From Actinopolyspora erythraea (GTDB taxonomy: Bacteria; Actinomycetota; Actinomycetes; Mycobacteriales; Pseudonocardiaceae): DNA of 64,000 nucleotides. The stretch covers positions 2,108,001 through 2,172,000 of the forward strand of contig NZ_CP022752.1 in the NCBI RefSeq assembly GCF_002263515.1, in the 5' to 3' direction. Of the stretch, positions 26,730 through 34,049 are shown in pieces. The position numbers were made by a program, and so were the translations under genes. The notes under the pieces were generated by a model that was not told where the DNA came from, searched no databases, and worked only from the letters and a program-made list of their open reading frames with translations. Positions within the stretch are counted from its first letter, which is position 1; each line of letters begins with the position of its first letter.

Positions 26730-27740
26730 ATGACAGTGACAATGCCGTCCGCGCTGTCCACCGCCCGGGAATCCATCGACTCACACCTGCGGCGCGCCCT
26801 CGGCAGGCTGGACCCCGACACCCGCAGGGTCAGCGAGTACCACTTCGGATGGGTCGACGCCGACGGGGCCGAGGACTCCCGGCCGGGCAAGGCGTTGCGC
26901 CCGGCGCTGGTGCTGCTCTCGGCCCGTGCGGTCAACGGCACCGAACACCGCGCCTCCCACGGAGCGGCCGCCGTCGAGCTGGTGCACAACTTCTCGCTGT
27001 TGCACGACGACCTGATGGACGGCGACATCTCCCGCAGGCACCGCCCGACCGCGTGGACCGTGTTCGGACGTTCCGCCGCGTTGCTGGCGGGCGACGCGTT
27101 GCTCGGTCTCGCCAACGACGTGATGCTGGAAACCGAGTCGCCGCGGGCGCTGTGGGCCGCCCGTGAGCTGTCGGGCACCGTTCGGGAACTCATCGCCGGA
27201 CAGGCCGCCGACCTGGACTTCGAGCAACGCACCGAGGTCGGGTTCGACGAGTGCCAGCGCATGGTCGCGGGCAAGACGGCCGCGTTGATCGCGTGCTCCT
27301 GCTCCGTCGGTGCCCTGTTGGCCGGGGCATCCGAACACACCGTGCTACGGCTGCGCGGTTTCGGCTTCGAGCTCGGAATGGCCTTCCAGCTCGTCGACGA
27401 CCTGCTCGGGATATGGGGAGATCCCGAGGAGACCGGGAAGCCGGTGCTTTCCGACCTGCGTTCCCGCAAGAAGTCGATGCCGGTGGTGCACGCGCTCAAC
27501 TCGGACGGCGACGCCGGCCGCCGGTTGCGCGAGCTCTACCGGCAACCCGAGCAGCTCACCGAGCACCAGGTGGAGCAGGCGGCCGAGCTGTTGCGTGTGG
27601 CCGGTTCGGATGAGTGGACCAGGAATGAGACGGAACGCAGGCTGGCCGCCGCGCACCGACAGCTCCGCGATGCGGACTGCCAGGGAACGACCGAAGGACT
27701 GACCGAACTCGCCGATTTCGTTCTCCGGAGGAATCAGTGA
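26730..27740 (+). CDS. Polyprenyl diphosphate synthase (probable FPP supply for squalene)
   Basis: Trans-isoprenyl diphosphate synthase of 336 aa. The first Asp-rich motif is LLHDDLMDGD and the second QLVDDLLGIWGD; GKALRPALVLL carries the conserved Lys/Arg. It starts 3 bp after hpnE, and its TGA overlaps the shc start. Actinobacterial hopanoid operons usually contain such a gene. FPP is the likely product because squalene is made from it, but chain length cannot be read with certainty, and GGPP for the crt genes is an alternative. Confidence 0.88.
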   Translation: MTVTMPSALSTARESIDSHLRRALGRLDPDTRRVSEYHFGWVDADGAEDSRPGKALRPALVLLSARAVNGTEHRASHGAAAVELVHNFSLLHDDLMDGDISRRHRPTAWTVFGRSAALLAGDALLGLANDVMLETESPRALWAARELSGTVRELIAGQAADLDFEQRTEVGFDECQRMVAGKTAALIACSCSVGALLAGASEHTVLRLRGFGFELGMAFQLVDDLLGIWGDPEETGKPVLSDLRSRKKSMPVVHALNSDGDAGRRLRELYRQPEQLTEHQVEQAAELLRVAGSDEWTRNETERRLAAAHRQLRDADCQGTTEGLTELADFVLRRNQ

Positions 27741-29758
27741 CCGGATCTCTGCGCCAGAACAGCGACGTCCGCGAAGCAGGCGAGACCGTCGAGGAGACGG
27801 TATCCCCGCCCGCACGGACCTCGGTCGGGGCCCTCGGTTCCGAACGGCACGACCCGACCTCGCGGGAACAGCGGCGTGGCTGGGAGGAGGCCCTCCGGGC
27901 GGGGCGCGACCACCTGTTGGGGCTGCAGCACGAACAGGGCTGGTGGAAGGGCGAACTGCAGACCAACGTGACCATGGACGCCGAGGACCTGATGCTGCGG
28001 CAGTTCCTCGGAATCCGTGAGGAGAAGGAGACCGCCGACGCGGCGCGCTGGATCCGGTCCCAGCAGCGCGAGGACGGGACCTGGGCCGCTTTTCACGGAG
28101 GGCCTGGCGAGCTGTCGGCCACCGTGGAAGCCTACGTGGCGCTCAAACTGGCCGGTGACGGTGTGGACGAGGAGCACATGGCCGCCGCGCGGCGCTGGAT
28201 CCTGCGGTGCGGCGGTATCGAGCGCACCCGCGTGTTCACCCGGATGTGGCTGGCCATGTTCGGCCAGTGGCCCTGGGACGAGCTGCCCGCCATGCCGCCG
28301 GAAATCGTCATGCTGCCGAGCTGGGTGCCGCTGAGCCTGGCCGACTGGGGCTGCTGGGCCCGCCAGACCATCGTTCCGCTGACCGTGGTCAACACGTTGC
28401 GCCCCGTGCGTGAGCTGGGGGTCGGCACCGCGGAACTGCGCACCGGCGGACCGGTGGGACGGGTGCGCGAGAACGCCGGGACCTCGCGGTGGGAGACGGT
28501 GTTCAACGCGCTGGACCGGGCGTTGCACGTCTACCAGCGCCACCCGTTGCGTCCGCTGCGGCGGCAGGCCATGCGCCGGGCGGCCGAGTGGATAGTGGCA
28601 CGGCAGGAGGCGGACGGTTCGTGGGGTGGTATCCAACCGCCCTGGGTGTACTCCCTGATCGCGCTGCACCTACTCGGGTACCAGCTCGACCACCCGGTGA
28701 TGCGAACCGGCATCCAGGGGCTGGAGGGGTTCCTGATCAGACAGGAAACAGAACGGGGCACGCTGCGCAGGTTGGAGGCCTGCCAGTCGCCGGTCTGGGA
28801 CACCGTGCTGACCATCCAGGCCCTGCACGACGCGGGGGTGCCCGACGACGACCCCTCGATCCGGGACGCCGTCGAGTTCGTCCGCGCCGAGGAGATAACG
28901 GTTCGCGGTGACTGGGCCGTACGGCGCCCCGAACTCCCGGCCGGGGGCGGCTGGGCCTTCGAGTTCGACAACGACGGCTACCCCGACATCGACGACACCG
29001 CCGAAGTGCTGCTCGCCTTCACGCGCACCGGCTACGTCGAGCAGGACCGCATCTCCGCCGCCGTGGACAGGGGCAGGCGTTGGTTGCGCGGTATGCAGTC
29101 CCGCGGTGGGGGATGGGGAGCCTTCGACGCCGACAACACCCGCTGGTTGGTGAACAAGCTGCCGTTCTGCGACTTTGGGGCGGTCATCGATCCGCCCTCG
29201 GCCGACGTGACAGCGCACGTGGTCGAGGCGCTGGCCCACCTCGGCGACACCGACGACCGGGTCGTGCGGGACGGTGTGCGCTGGCTGTTCGAGCAGCAGG
29301 AGAACGACGGTTCCTGGTACGGGCGCTGGGGAGCCAACCACGTCTACGGCACAGGTGCCGTGGTTCCCGCTCTGGTCAGCGCCGGGATTCCGGCTGAGCA
29401 CTGCGCGCTCAGGCAAGCGGTGCGCTGGTTGGAGCGGCACCAGAACCCCGACGGCGGTTGGGGTGAGGACCTGCGGTCCTACACCGATTCCTCGTGGATC
29501 GGGCGAGGTGAGTCCACCCCCTCGCAAACCGCGTGGGCCCTGCTGGCGCTGTTGGCGGTGGGACGTCACGACACCGACCCGGTGCGGCGGGGGGTCGCTT
29601 TCCTGGCCGAGACCCAGCGGGAGGACGGCAGCTGGGAGGAGCCGCAGTTCACCGGCACGGGATTCCCGGGTGACTTCTACATCAACTACCACCTCTACCG
29701 ACAGCTGTTCCCCGTGACCGCCCTCGGGCGGTACCGGCAAGCCGTAACCGTCGAATAG
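27737..29758 (+). CDS. shc: Squalene-hopene cyclase
   Basis: Terpene cyclase of 673 aa, the usual SHC length, turning squalene to hopene and hopanol at the membrane. The protonating motif is D417-I-D-D-T421. QW repeats are visible (QQREDGTWAAF, ARQEADGSWGGI, QSRGGGWGAFD, QQENDGSWYGRW, HQNPDGGWGED, TQREDGSWEEPQF). The GTG start overlaps the stop of the prenyl synthase (GTGA). Confidence 0.97.
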   Translation: MTGSLRQNSDVREAGETVEETVSPPARTSVGALGSERHDPTSREQRRGWEEALRAGRDHLLGLQHEQGWWKGELQTNVTMDAEDLMLRQFLGIREEKETADAARWIRSQQREDGTWAAFHGGPGELSATVEAYVALKLAGDGVDEEHMAAARRWILRCGGIERTRVFTRMWLAMFGQWPWDELPAMPPEIVMLPSWVPLSLADWGCWARQTIVPLTVVNTLRPVRELGVGTAELRTGGPVGRVRENAGTSRWETVFNALDRALHVYQRHPLRPLRRQAMRRAAEWIVARQEADGSWGGIQPPWVYSLIALHLLGYQLDHPVMRTGIQGLEGFLIRQETERGTLRRLEACQSPVWDTVLTIQALHDAGVPDDDPSIRDAVEFVRAEEITVRGDWAVRRPELPAGGGWAFEFDNDGYPDIDDTAEVLLAFTRTGYVEQDRISAAVDRGRRWLRGMQSRGGGWGAFDADNTRWLVNKLPFCDFGAVIDPPSADVTAHVVEALAHLGDTDDRVVRDGVRWLFEQQENDGSWYGRWGANHVYGTGAVVPALVSAGIPAEHCALRQAVRWLERHQNPDGGWGEDLRSYTDSSWIGRGESTPSQTAWALLALLAVGRHDTDPVRRGVAFLAETQREDGSWEEPQFTGTGFPGDFYINYHLYRQLFPVTALGRYRQAVTVE

Positions 29759-29766
29759 GTGCCCCC

Positions 29767-30393
29767 ATGACATCGGATCTGCTCGTGTGCACACCGCTGC
29801 GAGTGGAGGCCCGCGCGTTGCGTCACCTGGGCGCCAACCGGGTGCTGCGGACCGGTTACGGCCGGCGGCACAGTGTCCGCTCGGCGGCCGAGCTCGCCGG
29901 GCGCGAGTTCGGTGCCCTCGCCGTGGCGGGACTGGCCGGTGGGCTGGATCCGCGCCTGCGCAGCGGTGACGTGGTCGTGGGAACCGAGGTCGCGGAGTGG
30001 GGGGGCGCCTGCCGGTGTCGCTCCCGCCGTCCCGAAGCGCTGGCCACGGAGCTGCGCGGGCTCGGACTGCGCGTGTGGCTCGGCCCGGTGCTGACCAGTC
30101 GGCGTCTGGTGCTCGGCGCCGCGCGTGCCGAGGCGGCACGCGGCGGCCTGGTCGTGGACATGGAATCGGAGGTGTTGGCGGCAGCGGCGTCCGGCCGCCC
30201 CTCGGTGGTCGTGCGCGTCGTGCTCGACACCGCTCGACAACCGCTGCTGGGGCCCGGCTCGCCGGTCCGGCTGTCGGGGGCGCTGCGGCGGTTACGTGCC
30301 ACCGGACTCCCGCTGCTCCGCTGGGCGGAGGCCGTCGCGGGAGCCGGTTCGCTGGATGCTGTCCGATCTCGCCGAAGCAGAGAGGTTCCGTAA
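29767..30393 (+). CDS. hpnG: HpnG-like adenosylhopane nucleosidase/phosphorylase
   Basis: Nucleoside-phosphorylase-fold protein of 208 aa. The N-terminal LLVCTPLRVEARALR, AVAGLAGGLDPRLRSGDVVVGTEV and VVDMESEVLAAAASGRPSVVVRVVLDT are the base- and ribose-binding elements. HpnG removes adenine from adenosylhopane to give ribosylhopane or its phosphate. It lies between shc and hpnH and its TAA shares one base with the hpnH ATG. Confidence 0.9.
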   Translation: MTSDLLVCTPLRVEARALRHLGANRVLRTGYGRRHSVRSAAELAGREFGALAVAGLAGGLDPRLRSGDVVVGTEVAEWGGACRCRSRRPEALATELRGLGLRVWLGPVLTSRRLVLGAARAEAARGGLVVDMESEVLAAAASGRPSVVVRVVLDTARQPLLGPGSPVRLSGALRRLRATGLPLLRWAEAVAGAGSLDAVRSRRSREVP

Positions 30394-31394
30394 TGGGTAT
30401 CCCGGTCCGTCAAGCGGCCAAGGTAGGTGCCTACCTGGTCAAACAAAAGATTCTACGACGCAAGAAGTTCGCGTTGACTCTCGAACTGGAGCCGTTGTTC
30501 GCCTGCAATCTCGCTTGCGCCGGCTGCGGCAAGATCCAGCACCCGGCCAACGTGCTCAAACAGCGGATGCCGGTGGAACAGGCGCTGTCCGCGGTCGAGG
30601 AGTGCGGTGCCCCCGTGGTCTCCATCGCCGGTGGCGAGCCACTGATGCACCCCGAGATAGAGGTGCTCGTCAGCGAACTCGTCAAGCGCAGGAAGTTCGT
30701 GTACCTGTGCACCAACGCGTTGCTCATGCCACGCAAGATCGACAAGATCGAGCCGTCCCCCTACTTCTCGTGGGCGGTGCACATCGACGGACTGGAGGAA
30801 CGCCACGACGCCTCGGTGAGCAAGCAGGGAGTGTTCGCCCAGGCCGTGGACAACATCAAGGACGCCCAGCGCCGCGGCTTCCGGGTGACGACGAACAGCA
30901 CGTTCTTCAGCACCGACACTCCCAAGACGGTCATCGACGTGCTGGACTACCTCAACGACGAGCTCAACGTCGACCAGATGATGCTCTCCCCGGCCTACGC
31001 CTACGACAAGGCGCCCGACCAGGACCACTTCCTGGGGGTGGAGGAGACCAGGGAGCTGTTCAAGAAGGCCTTCGCCGACGGCAGGCGCAAGAAGTGGCGG
31101 TTGAACCACTCCCCGCTGTTCCTGGACTTCCTGGAGGGCAAGCGTGACTTCGCCTGCACGGCCTGGGCCATCCCCTCGTACTCGTTGTACGGCTGGCAAC
31201 GCCCCTGCTACCTCATGGCCGACGGCTACGCGCAGTCCTACCGCGAGCTGATCGAGGAGACGGACTGGGAGTCCTACGGGAGGGGAAGAGATTCCCGCTG
31301 CGCCAATTGCATGGCACACTGCGGCTACGAACCCACCGCGGTGATGGCGACGATGGGGTCGCTGCGGGAATCGCTGCGGGCGATGCGCGGCTGA
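30393..31394 (+). CDS. hpnH: Radical-SAM adenosylhopane synthase
   Basis: Enzyme of 333 aa adding the 5'-deoxyadenosyl radical to diploptene, the first step to C35 hopanoids. The 4Fe-4S Cys are C38, C42 and C45 (CNLACAGC). SIAGGEPLMHPEI binds SAM. The C-terminal region carries extra Cys (CANCMAHCGYEPT), as usual in HpnH. It has full family length. It is the last gene of the operon; no gene for later side-chain steps follows directly. Confidence 0.95.
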   Translation: MGIPVRQAAKVGAYLVKQKILRRKKFALTLELEPLFACNLACAGCGKIQHPANVLKQRMPVEQALSAVEECGAPVVSIAGGEPLMHPEIEVLVSELVKRRKFVYLCTNALLMPRKIDKIEPSPYFSWAVHIDGLEERHDASVSKQGVFAQAVDNIKDAQRRGFRVTTNSTFFSTDTPKTVIDVLDYLNDELNVDQMMLSPAYAYDKAPDQDHFLGVEETRELFKKAFADGRRKKWRLNHSPLFLDFLEGKRDFACTAWAIPSYSLYGWQRPCYLMADGYAQSYRELIEETDWESYGRGRDSRCANCMAHCGYEPTAVMATMGSLRESLRAMRG

Positions 31395-31574
31395 GCCGCC
31401 GGCGGGATGTGTCGGTGGCCACTGGTCGCGGTGAAGCGTTGTGGTCGCGGGTTACACTGGGTCACAGCGCCAACTCCTGTCGCGCGACTCGCCGAACTCT
31501 CAACAGCGCGATGCAGCCGTCCACGGCGCCGGTGCGGGGTTCCCCGATCCCGCCCCGCGCCGCGTGAGGTCACC

Positions 31575-32282
31575 ATGCACGATCCGACGACCGTCCAGCT
31601 GGACGGGCTCCGGACGCACCTCCTGCACGCGGGCAAGAAGCTACTGGAAACCACTCTTGCGCCGCTCGGGTTGTTCTACCTGCTACTCCAGCTCACCGAT
31701 CTGACGGGTGGGCTGTTCGCGGCGCTCGGATGGGCGGTCGCGGCGGTGGTGTGCCGACTGGTGCTCCGTGCGCCGGTGCCGGCGGTGCTGCTGTTGACCA
31801 CCTCGCTGCTGGTCGTGCGCACCGTGGTCGGGGTCGTCTCGCAGAGCGCCTTCCTGTACTTCCTGCAGCCGAGCCTGCAGAACTTCCTCATAGCCGGGGT
31901 GCTGTTGGCCACGCTGCCGTTCGAGCGGACCTTCCTCGCACGGTTGGCCGACGACTTCTGCGTCTTCCCGCCCGCGCTGATGGGACACGCCGTGCTGCGA
32001 CGCTTCTTCCGTCGTGTCTCGTTGCTGTGGGCCGCCGTGTTCATCGCGAACGGGGCGGCGGCGCTCTGGATGCTCGCCGAACACACAGTGGGGCAGTTCC
32101 TGCTGGTGAGCACCATCGGTTCCTACGGACTCGTCGCCGCAGCGGCGCTGGTCTCGCTGCTGTGGTTCCGCAGGGAACTGCGTGGTCACGGGATCCGGCT
32201 TCGGATCGGCGACGGAGCGTCGAGGCTGCTGCCCAACGTGCCGCGCCCGGCATGGATCCCTCCCGGGGCCGGGGTTCGCTGA
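31575..32282 (+). CDS. Multi-pass membrane protein, VC0807-like
   Basis: Protein of 235 aa with about six hydrophobic helices (residues 25-45, 50-70, 73-92, 108-125, 150-175, 180-200). The motif near FPPALMGHAVLRRFFRRVSLLWA and the spacing resemble the VC0807/septation-protein-like family, a weak assignment from memory. ATG 31575 has GTGAGGT before it. It is separated from hpnH by 180 bp, so it may have its own promoter. Function unknown. Confidence 0.65.
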   Translation: MHDPTTVQLDGLRTHLLHAGKKLLETTLAPLGLFYLLLQLTDLTGGLFAALGWAVAAVVCRLVLRAPVPAVLLLTTSLLVVRTVVGVVSQSAFLYFLQPSLQNFLIAGVLLATLPFERTFLARLADDFCVFPPALMGHAVLRRFFRRVSLLWAAVFIANGAAALWMLAEHTVGQFLLVSTIGSYGLVAAAALVSLLWFRRELRGHGIRLRIGDGASRLLPNVPRPAWIPPGAGVR

Positions 32283-32314
32283 CGGACGCCCCGGTCGAAC
32301 GGGCCCGGGCACGC

Positions 32315-32350
32315 CGAGGGCGGACCACCGTTACGGCGGGTCCGCCCTCG
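32315..32350. terminator. Bidirectional hairpin between convergent genes
   Basis: CGAGGGCGGACC (32315-32326) and GGTCCGCCCTCG (32339-32350) form a perfect 12-bp stem with an inner CCG/CGG pair in the loop. It lies between the membrane protein gene and the SDR gene. Confidence 0.75.
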
Positions 32351-32368
32351 CGGAAGCGGCCAGGACGG

Positions 32369-33121
32369 TCATCCCCTTCCCCCGAACAGACGGTTCAGCC
32401 GCTCGAAAGTGGCGGGCATGGCCCCCTGGATCCGCGCCGCCGCCCCCAGCCAACGCGGCACGAAGCTCTCCCGGCCGCCCCGTTCGATCGCGCGCACCGT
32501 CCGTGAGGCCACCAGCTCGGCCGAGACCTGGCGTGGGAACCCGCGCCCGTAGGGTCTGCCGCGTCGCCGGAAGAACGGAGTGCGCACCGCTCCGGGAAGT
32601 ACCGTGGTGATCTCGACCCCGGAGTCGCCCGCCTCTTGCCGGAGTCCCGCCGCGAAGGCGCGCAGTCCCGCCTTGGTGGCCGAGTAGACCGCCTCGTCCC
32701 CCACACCGACCGCGGCTATCGACGAGACGAAGACCACGTGTCCACCGCCCCGCTGCCGCATCGCGGGCAGCATCAGGCGGGTCAACTCCAGCGGGGCCGC
32801 CAGGTTCACGGTGAGCAACCGGTGGACGTCCTCGCCCGACATGGTGGTGAACCGCCCCGCCCAGCCGACGCCGGCGTTGTTGATCAGGACGTCGGCATCC
32901 GTGGCCCGCTCGGCCACCCGGGTGAGTTCCCCCGGAGTGGTCAGGTCGGCGGTCACCGCCCGAGCTCCGGTCTCCTCCGCCACGTGCCGCAACGCCCGCT
33001 CGTGACGCCCGACCAGGATCAGTTCGCAACCGCGCCCGGCCAGCGCCCTCGCGGTGGCCGCGCCGATCCCGGAGGACCCCCCCGTCAGCAGTACCGTTCG
33101 CCCGTCGAGACCGGACCGCAT
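32369..33121 (-). CDS. Short-chain dehydrogenase/reductase
   Basis: Classical SDR of 250 aa. The cofactor loop is TGGSSGIGAATA, followed by NNAGVGWAG, catalytic Ser in VFVSSIAAVG, and Y-S-A-T-K in EAVYSATKAG. The Arg after the second strand (VGRH) suggests NADP. The C-terminal VRAIERGGRESFVPRWL with a hydrophobic end resembles SDRs acting on lipids or steroids. ATG 33121 lies 4 bp after the upstream gene; an in-frame start at 33151 would overlap it. It is the third gene of an operon with a lipid-type fusion enzyme and a transporter. Confidence 0.85.
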   Translation of the reverse strand: MRSGLDGRTVLLTGGSSGIGAATARALAGRGCELILVGRHERALRHVAEETGARAVTADLTTPGELTRVAERATDADVLINNAGVGWAGRFTTMSGEDVHRLLTVNLAAPLELTRLMLPAMRQRGGGHVVFVSSIAAVGVGDEAVYSATKAGLRAFAAGLRQEAGDSGVEITTVLPGAVRTPFFRRRGRPYGRGFPRQVSAELVASRTVRAIERGGRESFVPRWLGAAARIQGAMPATFERLNRLFGGRG

Positions 33122-33125
33122 TCGC

Positions 33126-34049
33126 TCAACCCCATGTCGCGGTTCCATCACTGCCGATGGACTCGTTGTCCTCTATTTCCCGTCGCAACGCCTCACCACG
33201 GTGGGTGAGCAACACGATTCCGCCGACGATCGCCACGGCGGCCACGGCCTGGCCGCCCAGCACGGCCGGGGTGGCGACCACCCTCTCGCCGAACCAGCCG
33301 ATCCCGATCGCCACGCCGACCAGCGGGTCCACGGTGGTGATCACCGCGAGGGCGGGCGAGATCAGTTTGCCCTGCTGGAACGCGTTCTGGCTCAGCAGGA
33401 AACCGCACGGACCGACGAGGCACACCGCGTAGAGCACCCAGTGCTGGAAGGGTTCGACGAAGCCACCGGAACGGAACTGGCTCGCCACCACCTTCATCAA
33501 CGCGGCCGTCACCCCGTAGATCACACCGGTGGCCAGCGCCAGCGCGATCACCCGGATCTCGCCGGGGAAGCGCGAGGCGGCCAGCAGGCACACCACGGTG
33601 ATCACGCCCAGCACGACCGCCAGCGGGATCGCCTGTGGCTCGATCGTCTCGTCCCCGCCCGCGGGGCGTGCCAGCAGCAGGAACGCCGAGAGACCGCTCA
33701 TGCAGCCGAGCGCGCCCAGTACGACGATCCGGTCGAGCTTGCGGTGGGCCAGCCAGGCAGCGTGCAGGGCGGCGAACAGCACACTGGTCACCAACAGCGG
33801 TTGGACCAACATCAACGGACCGTAGGCCAGTGCCACGACCTGCAGAGACAGTCCCACGATCACCGTGCCGACGCTGGCCAGCCAGATCGGCTTACGCACC
33901 AGCTCGAACAGCAGGCGGGGGTTGAGGGTGCGGATGTTGGGGACCTGCTTGGTGGCACGCTGCTGCACCGCGCTGGCCATGCCGAAACTCGCCGCTCCCA
34001 CCAGCGCCGCCGGAACGGCCACCGTGAGCCAGGCTCCCGTTCCCGTCAT
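33126..34049 (-). CDS. DMT-superfamily membrane protein
   Basis: Protein of 307 aa with about nine to ten hydrophobic helices and no soluble domain. The first helix is AWLTVAVPAALVGAASFGMASAVQQRA. The layout resembles EamA or NIPA-like DMT transporters. ATG 34049 overlaps the stop of the upstream fusion gene (ATGA). It could export or flip the lipid made by that enzyme (inference from context only). Confidence 0.75.
   Translation of the reverse strand: MTGTGAWLTVAVPAALVGAASFGMASAVQQRATKQVPNIRTLNPRLLFELVRKPIWLASVGTVIVGLSLQVVALAYGPLMLVQPLLVTSVLFAALHAAWLAHRKLDRIVVLGALGCMSGLSAFLLLARPAGGDETIEPQAIPLAVVLGVITVVCLLAASRFPGEIRVIALALATGVIYGVTAALMKVVASQFRSGGFVEPFQHWVLYAVCLVGPCGFLLSQNAFQQGKLISPALAVITTVDPLVGVAIGIGWFGERVVATPAVLGGQAVAAVAIVGGIVLLTHRGEALRREIEDNESIGSDGTATWG

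Noticed and set aside
31439..31458. Possible promoter TTGTGG / TACACT after hpnH
   Set aside because: The boxes are only 8 bp apart, too short for sigma-70; no other -35 fits.
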